Shown here in pieces: positions 28,280 through 37,785 of a DNA stretch of 64,000 nt (position 1 is its first letter; each line of letters opens with the position of its first letter). Position numbers and translations under genes: made by a program. The notes under the pieces were generated by a model. The model had not been told where the DNA came from and searched no databases. It saw only the letters and a program-made list of their open reading frames with translations. The stretch spans positions 1,805,001 through 1,869,000 of the forward strand of contig NZ_CP047289.1 of NCBI RefSeq assembly GCF_018279165.1. The letters run 5' to 3'. The DNA comes from Falsirhodobacter algicola. Lineage in GTDB: Bacteria > Pseudomonadota > Alphaproteobacteria > Rhodobacterales > Rhodobacteraceae.

Positions 28280-28725
28280 CCATCTACATCCTGAACGGGC
28301 CGAACCTGAACCTGCTGGGCCAGCGCCAGCCCGAGATCTACGGCCACGACACCTTGGCCGATGTGGAGCGGCGCTGCACGGATCTGGCGGCGCGCCTCGG
28401 GCTGACGGTGCGGATGCTGCAATCGAACCACGAGGGCCAGTTGATCGATTGGATCCACGAGGCGCGGGCCGCAGCGCAGGGCATCGTCATCAATGCCGGG
28501 GCCTATACCCACACGTCGATCGCGATCCTCGATGCGCTCAAGGCCTTCGACGGCCCGGTGATCGAACTGCACATCTCCAACGTCCATGCGCGCGAGAGCT
28601 TCCGCCACCACTCCTATATCAGCGCCCGCGCCGATGGGGTGATGGCGGGATTCGGCACGCAGGGCTATGAGCTGGCGCTGCTGCGCATGCAGCGCATTCT
28701 GGGCGATGCCGTGACCACGACATGA
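28276..28725 (+). CDS. aroQ: Type II 3-dehydroquinate dehydratase
   Basis: The 149-residue protein is the dodecameric type II dehydroquinase of the shikimate pathway. It begins [15 protein letters not shown], has the catalytic tyrosine region in [10 protein letters not shown], the [12 protein letters not shown] loop and the catalytic histidine region [17 protein letters not shown]. The ATG at 28276 overlaps the otsA stop by four bases; the longer open frame is inside otsA. The assignment is firm. Confidence 0.97.
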   Translation: MTIYILNGPNLNLLGQRQPEIYGHDTLADVERRCTDLAARLGLTVRMLQSNHEGQLIDWIHEARAAAQGIVINAGAYTHTSIAILDALKAFDGPVIELHISNVHARESFRHHSYISARADGVMAGFGTQGYELALLRMQRILGDAVTTT

Positions 28726-28769
28726 TGTCGCGCCCCCGGGCTTTTTGGGCCCGCGGGGGGACATCGCGC

Positions 28770-28811
28770 TTGACCCGGTGGCAGGCGCACCATATCCGAA
28801 CGTTCGTATGG
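28770..28811 (+). promoter_or_regulatory. Promoter with overlapping TetR-type operator upstream of the tetR-RND operon
   Basis: TTGACC at 28770-28775 and TATCCG at 28793-28798 are spaced 17 bases, a good vegetative promoter. Over the -10 lies a palindrome: CCATA (28790-28794), two bases, CGAACGTTCG (28797-28806, perfect), then TATGG (28807-28811). Such a site is what a TetR repressor would bind, and the TetR gene starts 26 bases later, which points to autoregulation. Confidence 0.7.
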
Positions 28812-28836
28812 CTATTTTTCGGCCGGGGGAACGGAT

Positions 28837-29397
28837 TTGGGACGCAAGCGCACGATCGACCGGAACGTGACGATGGAAGCGATCGAAACCGTCGTGCGCG
28901 AGCAGGGCGTGGCGGGCCTGTCGATCGAGGCGGTGGCCCGGGCGGCGGGGATCAGCAAATCCAGCGTCGTCTATGATTTCGCATCCAAGGATGCGCTTCT
29001 GGCCGCCTTCGTGCGCCAGCGGCTGGAGCGCAAGCGCGCCGAACTCGACGATGCCGCCAAGGCCCATGCGGGCCGTCCCAATGCCTATCTGCACGGCATC
29101 CTCGACCGGTGCACCCAAACCCCTTCGGACGAAGATATCTCCTGCGCCATGGCGATCACCGCCAGCCTTTCGGGCAACAGCGCCTGCCGCGAGATGATGG
29201 GCGAGCGTTTCGCCGAAGATCTGGGCCGCGTTCTGAGCGAGGCCGACGATCCCGGCCGCGCACGATTGGCCTGGGTGGCGCTGCATGGCATCATGTCGCT
29301 CGAATATCTCGGTTTCCATACCTTCCCGCCGGACGAACGCGGGCAGCTTCTGGCCGACATCTCCGCCTTCCTGTCGGCCCCGACGACCAAGACCTGA
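28837..29397 (+). CDS. TetR family transcriptional regulator of the adjacent RND pump
   Basis: The 186-residue protein has an N-terminal TetR helix-turn-helix (GLSIEAVARAAGISKSSVVYDFASKDALLAAF, about residues 27-58, with the usual aromatic and Lys anchors) and a variable ligand-binding C-terminal domain. It begins with TTG at 28837, supported by GGGGGA six bases upstream; a downstream GTG would remove the first helix. It precedes the RND membrane-fusion gene by 39 bases, on the same strand, so it is probably the local repressor acting at the palindrome upstream. The inducer is unknown. Confidence 0.9.
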   Translation: MGRKRTIDRNVTMEAIETVVREQGVAGLSIEAVARAAGISKSSVVYDFASKDALLAAFVRQRLERKRAELDDAAKAHAGRPNAYLHGILDRCTQTPSDEDISCAMAITASLSGNSACREMMGERFAEDLGRVLSEADDPGRARLAWVALHGIMSLEYLGFHTFPPDERGQLLADISAFLSAPTTKT

Positions 29398-29436
29398 TCC
29401 TCCCCCTCCTCACCTTCCCCCAACAGGTTCCTCCCC

Positions 29437-30597
29437 ATGACACGTCTTCGCATCGCCGCATTGGCAGTCCTGGCCCTCGCCACTACCGCCGAGGCGCAAC
29501 AGGGCGGCCAGATGCCGCCCACCCCCGTCTCCTATGTCGAGGTTCAGCCCGAAGCGCTGCCGGTCGTGAACGACCTGCCCGGCCGCATCGCCGCCACCCG
29601 CACCGCCGAGGTCCGCCCCCGCGTCGGCGGCATCGTCATCGAACGCGTCTTCGAACAGGGCGGCATGGTGGAGGCGGGGGACGTGCTCTTCCGCCTCGAT
29701 CCCGCGCCCTTCCGCGTGCAGGTCGCAAGCGCCCAAGGCACGTTGGCCCGCGCCAAGGCGGCCCAGCAGAACGCGCGCAGCGAAGCCGACCGCCAGCAGG
29801 AATTGCGCCAGCGCAACGCCTCGTCGGGGCAGGCCTACGACACCGCGGTCAGCGCGCTGGCGCAGGCCGATGCCGATGTCGCCGTCGCCGAAGCCCAGCT
29901 TCAGGAAGCGCAACTGAACCTCGATTACACCGAGGTGCGGGCGCCCATCTCCGGCCGGATCGGCCGCGCCACCCTGACCGAAGGCGCGCTGGTGGCGGCG
30001 CAGGCGGATGTGATGGCGACGATCCAGCAACTCGATCCCGTCTATGCCGACTTCACGCAATCCACCTCGGAGGTGCTGTCGCTGCGCCGCGCGATGGCTG
30101 CGGGCCGTCTGGCCGCCACCGCTCCCGGCGAGGCGCAGGTGAAGCTGCTCTTCGACGATGGCAGCGCCTACGATCAGACAGGCCGTCTTCTGTTCTCCGA
30201 AGCGACGGTCGATCCGCTGACGGGTCAGGTCACGCTTCGGGCCGAGTTTCCCAATCCCGACGGCTATCTGCTGCCCGGCCTCTATGTCCGCGTTCAGGTG
30301 GAACAGGCCCTGCGCGACAATGCGCTTGCCGTGCCGCAGATGGCCGTGCAGCGCGCCCAAAGCGGCGAGACCAGCGTCTTCGTCATCGCCGACGGCGATG
30401 TGGCCGAGGCCCGGCCCGTCACACTGGGCGATGTCGTCGATGGCCGCTGGATCGTGACGGACGGGCTGCAACCCGGCGACCGCGTGGTGGTGGAAGGGGC
30501 GCAGAAGCTGCGACCCGACGCCCCCGTGGCCCCCGAACCCTATGATCCCGGCGGTGCGGATGCGGATGACGCCCCCGCGCCGCAATCGGCGGACTGA
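29437..30597 (+). CDS. RND efflux pump periplasmic adaptor (AcrA-like)
   Basis: The 386-residue membrane-fusion protein links an RND pump to an outer-membrane channel. It has a signal peptide ending around TAEAQ, the lipoyl-like segments RPRVGGIVIERVFEQGGMVEAGDVLFRLD and YTEVRAPISGRIGRA (given here in part), and a coiled-coil hairpin between them. Unlike AcrA of E. coli it has no lipobox cysteine at the signal cleavage site, so it should be a soluble periplasmic protein. It is followed eight bases later by the pump gene. No TolC-type gene is in the window. Confidence 0.93.
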   Translation: MTRLRIAALAVLALATTAEAQQGGQMPPTPVSYVEVQPEALPVVNDLPGRIAATRTAEVRPRVGGIVIERVFEQGGMVEAGDVLFRLDPAPFRVQVASAQGTLARAKAAQQNARSEADRQQELRQRNASSGQAYDTAVSALAQADADVAVAEAQLQEAQLNLDYTEVRAPISGRIGRATLTEGALVAAQADVMATIQQLDPVYADFTQSTSEVLSLRRAMAAGRLAATAPGEAQVKLLFDDGSAYDQTGRLLFSEATVDPLTGQVTLRAEFPNPDGYLLPGLYVRVQVEQALRDNALAVPQMAVQRAQSGETSVFVIADGDVAEARPVTLGDVVDGRWIVTDGLQPGDRVVVEGAQKLRPDAPVAPEPYDPGGADADDAPAPQSAD

Positions 30598-30605
30598 GGC
30601 CGGTC

Positions 30606-33600
30606 ATGTCGCAATTCTTCATCAATCGCCCGATCCTAGCTTGGGTCATCTCGATCTTCATCGTCATCGCGGGGCTTCTCAGCTTGCAGGTGCTGCCCGT
30701 GGCGCAGTACCCGGCCGTGGCCCCGCCCCAGATCTCCATCACCGCGGTCTATACCGGCTCCTCCCCCGAGGAGATGTATGCCGCCGTCGCCCAGCCGATC
30801 GAAGAGGAGCTGAACAGCGTCGATGGGATTCAGTACTTCGAATCCACTTCGGACAGTTCGGGCGCGATCTCCATCACCGCCACCTTCGAACCGGGCACCG
30901 ATACGGGGCAGGCGCAGGTCGACGTGCAGAACGCCGTCGCCCGGGTGGAGCCGATCCTGCCGCAGACCGTGACCGATCAGGGCGTCGTCGTCGAAGAGGC
31001 GAGCCAAGGCTTCCTCATGGTCGTCGCGCTGACCTCTTCGGACGGATCGCTGAGCGATGTCGCCCTCGGCGACTATCTCAGCCGCAACGTCGTCAACGAA
31101 ATCCAGCGGACGCCCGGCGTCGGCCGCGCCCAGATCTTCGCCTCCGAAGAGGCGATGCGCATCTGGCTCGATCCCGACAAGCTCACCGGCTACAACCTCT
31201 CCACGGCGGATGTCGTCTCGGCGATCTCGGCGCAGAACGCGCGGGTGGCGGCGGGGCGCATCGGCTCGGACCCCAACCCCGAAGGTCAGCAACTGACCGC
31301 CACGGTCCTCGTGCGCGGCCAGCTTCAGACCCCCGAGGAGTTCGGCACCATCGTGCTGCGCGCCAATTCCGACGGCTCCACCGTGCGCCTGTCGGATGTG
31401 GCCCGGATCGAGATCGGGGCCGACAGCTACAACTTCAACTCGCGGCTGAACGCCCAACCGGCGGCCGCCCTCGGGGTGCAGCTCTCCTCGGACGGGAACG
31501 CGCTGCAAACCTCCGAGGCGATCCGCGCCAAGATGGACGAGTTGAAGCAGTATTTCCCCGACAGCGTGGAATACAGCATTCCCTACGACACGACGCCCTT
31601 CGTCGCCGCCTCGATCGAGAAGGTGCTGCACACGCTGGTGGAGGCGGTGCTTCTCGTCTTCGTCGTGATGTTCATCTTCTTGCAGAACATCCGCTACACG
31701 CTGATCCCGACCATCGTGGTGCCGATCGCGCTGTCGGGGGCGCTGATGGTGATGTTCGTGCTGGGCCTGTCGATCAACGTGCTGACCATGTTCGCCATGG
31801 TGCTGGCGATCGGCATCCTCGTCGACGACGCCATCGTCGTGATCGAGAACGTCGAGCGCATCATGGCGCAGGAGGGCCTTGGCCCGAAGGAGGCGACCCG
31901 CAAGGCCATGGGCCAGATTCAGGGCGCGATCATCGGCATCACCCTCGTGCTGACGGCGGTGTTCATCCCGATGGCCTTCTTCCCCGGATCGACCGGGATC
32001 ATCTATCGGCAATTCTCGCTGACGATGGTGTCCTCGATCCTGTTCTCGGCCTTCCTTGCGTTGTCGCTGACGCCGGCGCTCTGCGCCAGCTTCCTCAAGC
32101 CGATCAAGGGCCACCATGAGAAGCGGGGCTTCTTCGGCTGGTTCAACCGCCGCTTCGATGCGGGCACCGAACGCTATGGGCGCGGGGTCCGCATGGTGGC
32201 GCGCAAATCGCTGCTGATGATGGCGCTGTATCTGGTCATCCTCGGGGTCACGGGCTGGGGCTTCGTGTCGCTGCCCACGTCGTTCCTGCCGAACGAGGAT
32301 CAGGGCTTCGTCGTCACCGATGTGCAGACCCCGCCCACCGCCAGTTCGCAGCGCACCGATGCCGCGCTGCGTCAGATCGAGCAGTACTATCTGGGCCAAG
32401 AGGCCGTCACGAACACGGTGGCGATCCGCGGGTTCTCGTTCTCGGGGCAGGGGGCGACGGCGGGTCTGATGTTCACCACCTTCGCCGATTGGGCCGAACG
32501 CGACCAATCCGCCGAGGAGATCGCAAACGCCGCCAACATGGCGCTGTTCGGGATGAAGGACGCGCAGGCCTATTCGCTGTCGCCGCCGCCCATTCCGGGC
32601 TTCGGCACCACGGGGGGCTTCTCCTTCCGGCTGGAGGATCGGGGCAGCCGCGGGCAGCAGGCGCTTCAGGCCGCCACGCAGCAGCTGATGCAGGCCGCGC
32701 AGGCCAGCGGGCAGGTCGTCGGCCTGCGGGTGGAGGGGCTGCCCGCTGCGGCGCAGCTCTCCGTCACCATCGACCGCGACAAGGCCCAGACCTTCGGGCT
32801 GACCTTCGCCGCGATCAACCAGACCATCGCGACCGCCCTCGGATCGTCCTATGTCAACGACTTCCCCAACGGGGGGCGGCAACAGCGGGTGATCGTGCAG
32901 GCCGACGCCCCCGCCCGGATGCAGCCCGACGACATCCTCGATCTGACGGTGCAGAACGCCAATGGCGGGATGGTGCCCTTCTCGTCCTTCGCGACGGTGG
33001 ATTGGAATGTCGGGCCGAGCCAGGTCGTCGGGTATAACGGCTATCCGTCCACCCGCATCGCGGGGCAGGCGGCGCCGGGCGTATCCTCCGGCGCGGCGAT
33101 TCAGGTGATGCAGGACGCGGCGGCCGATCTGCCGCAGGGCTTCGCCTACGAATGGACCGGCCAGACCGCCGAGGAGATCTCCTCGGGGAACACGATGGTG
33201 CTGCTCTTCGGCATGTCGATCCTGTTCGTGTTCCTGCTTCTGGCGGGCCTTTACGAAAGCTGGTCGATCCCGATCGCGGTGATGCTGGTCACGCCGCTCG
33301 GCATCATCGGCTGCATCGCGGCGGTGATGCTGCGCGATCTGCCCAACGACATCTACTTCAAGGTGGGTCTGATCGCGATCATCGGTCTGTCGGCGAAAAA
33401 CGCGATCCTGATCGTGGAATTCGCCAAGGACCTGCGCGCCGAGGGCATGGGCCTGATCGACGCGGCGGTGGAGGCGGCGAAGCTGCGCTTCCGTCCGATC
33501 CTGATGACCTCGCTCGCCTTCACCATGGGGGTGGTCCCGCTGGCCATCGCATCGGGCGCCTCGGCCGCCAGCCAGAACGCGATCGGCACCGGCGTGATCG

Positions 33601-33740
33601 GCGGGATGATCAGCGCGACGATCCTTGCGATCTTCTTCGTGCCGGTCTTCTTCGTCTTCGTTCTGGGCGCGGTGCTGCGCATCCGCGGCCGGGATCACGA
33701 TCCCACCCGCCAGCACCCGGACGAGAGCGCCGGAACCTGA
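30606..33740 (+). CDS. RND efflux transporter (AcrB-like, HAE1 family)
   Basis: The 1044-residue inner-membrane proton antiporter exports hydrophobic or amphiphilic drugs. It has the usual 12 helices and two large periplasmic loops, the proton-relay motif GILVDDAIVVIENVERI in helix 4 (adjacent Asp pair), GSTGIIYRQFSLTM, and the second-half motif GLSAKNAILIVEFAKDL with its Lys. Length matches HAE1 pumps. It is the last gene of tetR-MFP-RND and is followed by a GC-rich hairpin. Substrates cannot be read from sequence. Confidence 0.96.
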   Translation: MSQFFINRPILAWVISIFIVIAGLLSLQVLPVAQYPAVAPPQISITAVYTGSSPEEMYAAVAQPIEEELNSVDGIQYFESTSDSSGAISITATFEPGTDTGQAQVDVQNAVARVEPILPQTVTDQGVVVEEASQGFLMVVALTSSDGSLSDVALGDYLSRNVVNEIQRTPGVGRAQIFASEEAMRIWLDPDKLTGYNLSTADVVSAISAQNARVAAGRIGSDPNPEGQQLTATVLVRGQLQTPEEFGTIVLRANSDGSTVRLSDVARIEIGADSYNFNSRLNAQPAAALGVQLSSDGNALQTSEAIRAKMDELKQYFPDSVEYSIPYDTTPFVAASIEKVLHTLVEAVLLVFVVMFIFLQNIRYTLIPTIVVPIALSGALMVMFVLGLSINVLTMFAMVLAIGILVDDAIVVIENVERIMAQEGLGPKEATRKAMGQIQGAIIGITLVLTAVFIPMAFFPGSTGIIYRQFSLTMVSSILFSAFLALSLTPALCASFLKPIKGHHEKRGFFGWFNRRFDAGTERYGRGVRMVARKSLLMMALYLVILGVTGWGFVSLPTSFLPNEDQGFVVTDVQTPPTASSQRTDAALRQIEQYYLGQEAVTNTVAIRGFSFSGQGATAGLMFTTFADWAERDQSAEEIANAANMALFGMKDAQAYSLSPPPIPGFGTTGGFSFRLEDRGSRGQQALQAATQQLMQAAQASGQVVGLRVEGLPAAAQLSVTIDRDKAQTFGLTFAAINQTIATALGSSYVNDFPNGGRQQRVIVQADAPARMQPDDILDLTVQNANGGMVPFSSFATVDWNVGPSQVVGYNGYPSTRIAGQAAPGVSSGAAIQVMQDAAADLPQGFAYEWTGQTAEEISSGNTMVLLFGMSILFVFLLLAGLYESWSIPIAVMLVTPLGIIGCIAAVMLRDLPNDIYFKVGLIAIIGLSAKNAILIVEFAKDLRAEGMGLIDAAVEAAKLRFRPILMTSLAFTMGVVPLAIASGASAASQNAIGTGVIGGMISATILAIFFVPVFFVFVLGAVLRIRGRDHDPTRQHPDESAGT

Positions 33741-33747
33741 TGCGGCA

Positions 33748-33767
33748 GGGGCGCCTTCGGGCGCCCC
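33748..33767 (+). terminator. Stem-loop after the RND pump gene
   Basis: GGGGCGC and GCGCCCC pair around a C(TTCG)G tetraloop just seven bases after the RND stop codon, followed by GCCCTTGC. The stable UUCG loop supports a terminator although the T run is poor. Confidence 0.65.
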
Positions 33768-33822
33768 GCCCTTGCGCTGCGGCGCGGGATCGGTCTATCC
33801 GCAGGCAAACGGCAGGATGGGA

Positions 33823-34887
33823 ATGCAAATGACCGATCGGCAGAACACGGGCGCGGCCATTGCCTTCGACGGGGTGGGCAAGTCCTTCCCGAAGAAGGGC
33901 GGTGTCGTCACGGCGGTGCAGGACGTGTCGCTGACCGTCCCGCCCGGCACGATCACCGGCATCATCGGACGGTCCGGCGCGGGCAAATCCACGCTGCTGC
34001 GCATGGTCAACGGCCTCGAACGCCCCACCGCGGGCACCGTGACGGTGGCAGGCCGGGATGTCGGCCGCGCCCGCGGCGCCGCCCTGCGCGAGATCCGGCG
34101 CGAGGTCGGCATGATCTTTCAGCATTTCAACCTTCTGGCGTCGCGGACGGTGGCCGGCAACATCGCCCTGCCGATGGAGATCGCGGGCCTTCCCGCCGAT
34201 CGCATCCGCCGCCGCACCGCCGACCTGATCGACCGCGTCGGCCTCTCGGCGCTGGCCGAACGTTATCCGGCGGAACTCTCGGGCGGGCAGAAGCAGCGCG
34301 TCGGCATCGCGCGGGCGCTGGCGACCGAACCCAAGGTGCTGCTGTCGGACGAGGCGACCTCGGCCCTCGACCCCGAAACCACGCAGACGGTGCTGCGCCT
34401 TCTGGCGGACATCAACCGCGACCTCGGGCTGACGATCCTGCTCATCACCCACGAGATGGCCGTGGTGCGCGACATCGCAAGCCATGTCGCCGTGATCGAG
34501 GGCGGCCGCATCGTCGAGGCCGGGGAGACCTACGACATCTTCGTGCGCCCGGCGCATCCCACCACCCGCAGCTTCCTGTCGGGGGTGACGGGGGTGGGCC
34601 TGCCCGCCTTCGTCGCGGACCGCCTGTCGCCCACCCGCCCGGACGGCCCCGCGCAGGAGGTGTTCCGCATCACCTTCGCCGGCACCCATGCCACCGATCC
34701 GATGCTGGCCCGCCTGACCGCCGATCTGAACATCCCGGTCAACATCCTTGCCGGCGCGGTGGAGGAGATCGGCACCCGACCCTTCGGCAATCTCCTCGTA
34801 TCGGTCGATGCCCCGCGCGGGGCCGAGGCGCGGGATTATCTGCAGCGCCACCACCTCATAACGGAGGTTCTCGGCTATGTCCGCTAA
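33823..34887 (+). CDS. metN: MetN, methionine ABC transporter ATP-binding protein
   Basis: The protein (354 residues from ATG 33823) powers uptake of methionine. It shows Walker A GRSGAGKST, the Q-loop MIFQHFNLLASRTV, signature ELSGGQKQRVGIARALA, Walker B VLLSDEATSALDPETT and LITHEMAVVRDI, followed by a C-terminal NIL regulatory domain (about residues 270-354) that senses internal methionine. ATGs at 33817, 33823 and 33829 are all in frame; AGG lies best for 33823. It overlaps metI by 11 bases. The ABC class, operon and the adjacent ahcY make methionine the probable substrate. Confidence 0.95.
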   Translation: MQMTDRQNTGAAIAFDGVGKSFPKKGGVVTAVQDVSLTVPPGTITGIIGRSGAGKSTLLRMVNGLERPTAGTVTVAGRDVGRARGAALREIRREVGMIFQHFNLLASRTVAGNIALPMEIAGLPADRIRRRTADLIDRVGLSALAERYPAELSGGQKQRVGIARALATEPKVLLSDEATSALDPETTQTVLRLLADINRDLGLTILLITHEMAVVRDIASHVAVIEGGRIVEAGETYDIFVRPAHPTTRSFLSGVTGVGLPAFVADRLSPTRPDGPAQEVFRITFAGTHATDPMLARLTADLNIPVNILAGAVEEIGTRPFGNLLVSVDAPRGAEARDYLQRHHLITEVLGYVR

Positions 34888-35551
34888 CCTGATCCACCTG
34901 CTGATCGATGCCACGCTCCAGACGCTCTATATGGTCGCCGTTTCGGCGGTGCTGGGGGCGGTGCTGGGCCTGCCGCTGGGCGTGTTCCTTGCCACCTCGC
35001 GCCGGGGGGAGCTGCTGTCGGCGCCCCTCGTGAACCGCGTGCTGGGGCTGGTGGTGAACGCCACCCGCTCGGTGCCGTTCATCATCCTCGTCGTGGCGAT
35101 CATCCCCTTCACGCGGATGCTGGCGGGCACCTCCATCGGCACGACGGCGGCCATCGTGCCGCTGACCATCGCCGCCATCCCCTTCATTGCCCGCCTGATG
35201 GAGAACGCCGTCCGCGAGGTCGATGCCGGCCTGATCGAGGCCGCGCGCGCCATGGGCGCCACCCCCTTCCAGATCATCCGCAAGGTGTTGGTGCCCGAAG
35301 CGATGTCCGGCATCCTGCTGGGCCTGACCCTCGCGGTGGTCAGCCTGATCGGTTATTCGGCGATGGTCGGCGCGGTCGGCGGCGAAGGGCTGGGCGATCT
35401 CGGGATCCGCTACGGCTATCAGCGGTTCATGCCGGAGGTGATGCTGGCCGTGGTGGTCATTCTGATCGTCATGGTTCAACTCGTACAATCGGCGGGCGAA
35501 TGGCTTGCCCGCCGCGTCGATCGCCGCGCGCCGCGCGATCGCGGCCACTGA
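34877..35551 (+). CDS. metI: MetI, methionine ABC transporter permease
   Basis: The 224-residue protein has five or six membrane helices and the permease loop EVDAGLIEAARAMGATP with the EAA motif. The segment NATRSVPFIILVVAIIPF and ending GYSAMVGAVGGEGLGDLG are typical of MetI. It starts inside the end of metN and is followed 19 bases later by metQ. Role: the membrane channel of the D/L-methionine importer. Confidence 0.95.
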   Translation: MSANLIHLLIDATLQTLYMVAVSAVLGAVLGLPLGVFLATSRRGELLSAPLVNRVLGLVVNATRSVPFIILVVAIIPFTRMLAGTSIGTTAAIVPLTIAAIPFIARLMENAVREVDAGLIEAARAMGATPFQIIRKVLVPEAMSGILLGLTLAVVSLIGYSAMVGAVGGEGLGDLGIRYGYQRFMPEVMLAVVVILIVMVQLVQSAGEWLARRVDRRAPRDRGH

Positions 35552-35570
35552 AACCCGAACGGAGGACATC

Positions 35571-36344
35571 ATGCGTCTATTCCCCCTCACCCTGTCGCTG
35601 AGCCTGATGGCCGGCGCCGCCATGGCCGAGGATATCAAGGTCGGCGTCTCCCCCGGCGAGCATGCCGAGATCATGGAAGAGGTCGCCAAGATCGCGGCCC
35701 CCGCTGGTCTGAACATCGATGTGGTCGAATTCTCCGACTATGTGGTGCCGAACCAGGCGCTGGCCGATGGCGACATTCAGGCCAACTCGTTCCAGCACGT
35801 CCCCTATCTCGACAATCAGGTGAAGGATCGCGGCTTCGATCTGGTGCCGGTCGCCACGACGATCACGACGCCGATGGGGCTCTATTCCGACGATCTCTCC
35901 TCGGTGGAGGATCTGCCGGACGGGGCGACGATCGGCATCCCGAACGATCCGACCAATGGCGGCCGTGCGCTTCTGGTGCTGCAGCAGCTGGGCCTGATCA
36001 CGCTGGCCGAAGGCACGGGCCTGACGCCGACGGTGCTGGATCTGGCCGAGAACCCCAAGAACCTGCGCTTCCGCGAACTGGACGCGGCGCAGCTGCCCCG
36101 CTCGCTTCCCGATGTGGACGCGGCGCTCATCAACACGAACTACGCCATCGCATCGGGCCTGAACCCCCGCACCGATTCCATCGCGATGGAAAGCGCCGAC
36201 AACCCCTATGTGAACGTGATCGTGGTGCGGAACGGCGATCAGGATGCCCCTTGGGTGCAGCAACTGATCGACGCCTATCACAGCGACGAGGTGAAAGCCT
36301 TCATCGAAGAGAAGTATGACGGCACGGTCCTGACCTCGTGGTAA
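35571..36344 (+). CDS. metQ: MetQ, methionine-binding protein
   Basis: The 257-residue substrate-binding protein belongs to the NlpA family. It has a signal peptide cleaved near MAGAAMAED and the mature family motif KVGVSPGEHAEIMEE; further hallmarks are FSDYVVPNQALADGDIQANSFQH (in part), GLYSDD-like segments and INTNYAIASGLNP. There is no lipobox Cys at the cleavage point, so the mature protein should be free in the periplasm rather than a lipoprotein. The ATG at 35571 has GGAGG upstream. It closes the metNIQ operon, followed by a strong terminator. Confidence 0.95.
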   Translation: MRLFPLTLSLSLMAGAAMAEDIKVGVSPGEHAEIMEEVAKIAAPAGLNIDVVEFSDYVVPNQALADGDIQANSFQHVPYLDNQVKDRGFDLVPVATTITTPMGLYSDDLSSVEDLPDGATIGIPNDPTNGGRALLVLQQLGLITLAEGTGLTPTVLDLAENPKNLRFRELDAAQLPRSLPDVDAALINTNYAIASGLNPRTDSIAMESADNPYVNVIVVRNGDQDAPWVQQLIDAYHSDEVKAFIEEKYDGTVLTSW

Positions 36345-36349
36345 GGACG

Positions 36350-36376
36350 AAGGGCGCGCCGATGGCGCGCCCTTTT
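36350..36376. terminator. Bidirectional terminator between metQ and ahcY
   Basis: AAGGGCGCGCC and GGCGCGCCCTT form an 11-bp stem with a three-base loop, flanked by T runs on both strands. It lies six bases after metQ and three bases before the end of the convergent ahcY gene, serving both. Confidence 0.9.
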
Positions 36377-36378
36377 CA

Positions 36379-37767
36379 TTAGTAGCGGTAGTGCTCGGGC
36401 TTGTAGGGCCCGTCCACCGTGACGCCGATGTAATCGGCCTGCTCTTTGCGCAGTTCGGTCAGCTTCACGCCAATCTTGGCAAGATGCAGACGCGCCACCT
36501 TTTCATCGAGCGCTTTCGGCAGGATGTAGACGCCGGGGGCGTAATCCTCGCCGCGGGTCCACAGTTCGATCTGCGCCAGCGTCTGATTGGTGAAGCTGGC
36601 CGACATCACGAAGGACGGGTGCCCCGTCGCGTTGCCGAGGTTCAGCAGACGCCCTTCGGACAGCAGGATGATCCGGCTGCCCGAGGGCATCTCGATCATG
36701 TCCACCTGATCCTTGATGTTCGTCCATTTGTGATTCTTCAGGCTGGCCACCTGGATCTCGTTGTCGAAATGGCCGATATTGCCGACGATCGCCATGTCCT
36801 TCATCGCGCGCATATGCTCGATGCGGATGACGTCCTTGTTGCCGGTGGTGGTGATGAAGATGTCGGCGGTGGCGACCTCATCCTCCAGCAGCGTCACTTC
36901 GAAACCGTCCATGGCCGCCTGAAGGGCGCAGATCGGATCGACCTCGGTCACCTTCACGCGCGCGCCCGCGCCGCGCAACGACGCGGCCGACCCCTTGCCC
37001 ACGTCGCCATAGCCGCAGACGACGGCGACCTTGCCAGCCATCATCACATCCGTGGCGCGGCGGATGCCGTCCACCAGCGATTCCTTGCAGCCGTATTTGT
37101 TATCGAATTTCGACTTGGTGACGCTGTCGTTGACGTTGATCGCGGGGAAGGGCAGCAGGCCCTTCTTGTGCAGATCGTAAAGACGGTGCACGCCGGTCGT
37201 CGTCTCTTCGGACACGCCTTGGATCGCCTCGCGTTGGCGGCTGAACCAGCCGGGGCTCGCCTCAAGGCGCTTGCGGATCTGTGCGAAGAGGAAGCTCTCT
37301 TCCTCGCTCGTCGGGACTTCGATCAGGCTCGTCTCGCCGTCTTCGACGCGCGCACCCATCAGGATGTACATCGTGGCATCGCCGCCATCGTCGAGGATGA
37401 GGTTCGCGCCGCCTTCGAATTGGAAGATCTGATCGGTGTAGGACCAGTATTCCTCCAGCGTCTCGCCCTTCACGGCAAAAACCGGAACACCCGCTTCGGC
37501 GATCGCCGCCGCCGCATGATCCTGCGTGGAGAAGATGTTGCAGGACGCCCAACGCACTTCGGCGCCCAAGGCGACCAGCGTTTCGATCAGCACCCCGGTC
37601 TGGATCGTCATATGCAGGCTGCCGGCGATGCGCGCGCCTTTCAGCGGCTGCGCGGCGCCGTATTCCTCGCGCAGTGCCATCAGCCCCGGCATTTCGGTTT
37701 CGGCGATGGTCAGTTCCTTGCGGCCATAGGCGGCAAGGGCCATGTCCTTGACGAGGTAATCGGGCAT
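36379..37767 (-). CDS. ahcY: Adenosylhomocysteinase (SAH hydrolase)
   Basis: The 462-residue NAD-dependent enzyme splits S-adenosylhomocysteine into homocysteine and adenosine, keeping methylation reactions going. It begins with the typical [18 protein letters not shown], has [20 protein letters not shown] in the substrate domain (quoted in part), [16 protein letters not shown], the NAD site [18 protein letters not shown] and the C-terminal KPEHYRY. The ATG at 37767 follows CGGAG. The neighbouring regA/hvrA genes are the classical company of ahcY in Rhodobacter. A compact structured leader lies just upstream. Confidence 0.97.
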   Translation of the reverse strand: MPDYLVKDMALAAYGRKELTIAETEMPGLMALREEYGAAQPLKGARIAGSLHMTIQTGVLIETLVALGAEVRWASCNIFSTQDHAAAAIAEAGVPVFAVKGETLEEYWSYTDQIFQFEGGANLILDDGGDATMYILMGARVEDGETSLIEVPTSEEESFLFAQIRKRLEASPGWFSRQREAIQGVSEETTTGVHRLYDLHKKGLLPFPAINVNDSVTKSKFDNKYGCKESLVDGIRRATDVMMAGKVAVVCGYGDVGKGSAASLRGAGARVKVTEVDPICALQAAMDGFEVTLLEDEVATADIFITTTGNKDVIRIEHMRAMKDMAIVGNIGHFDNEIQVASLKNHKWTNIKDQVDMIEMPSGSRIILLSEGRLLNLGNATGHPSFVMSASFTNQTLAQIELWTRGEDYAPGVYILPKALDEKVARLHLAKIGVKLTELRKEQADYIGVTVDGPYKPEHYRY

Positions 37768-37785
37768 GAAACGCTCCGTTGTTTC

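Noticed and set aside
28726-28764. Terminator after aroQ
   Set aside because: CCCCCG and CGGGGG can pair, but the loop contains the T run and the 3' flank has none, so the fold is not convincing.
30636-33716. 1026-residue open frame antisense to the RND pump gene
   Set aside because: The sequence is rich in His, Asp, Arg and Gly repeats and is a codon-bias shadow of the pump gene.
33741-33822. SAM-type riboswitch before metN
   Set aside because: The 82-base leader holds only a GC hairpin with a UUCG loop and no SAM-II, SAM-I or SAM/SAH consensus segments.
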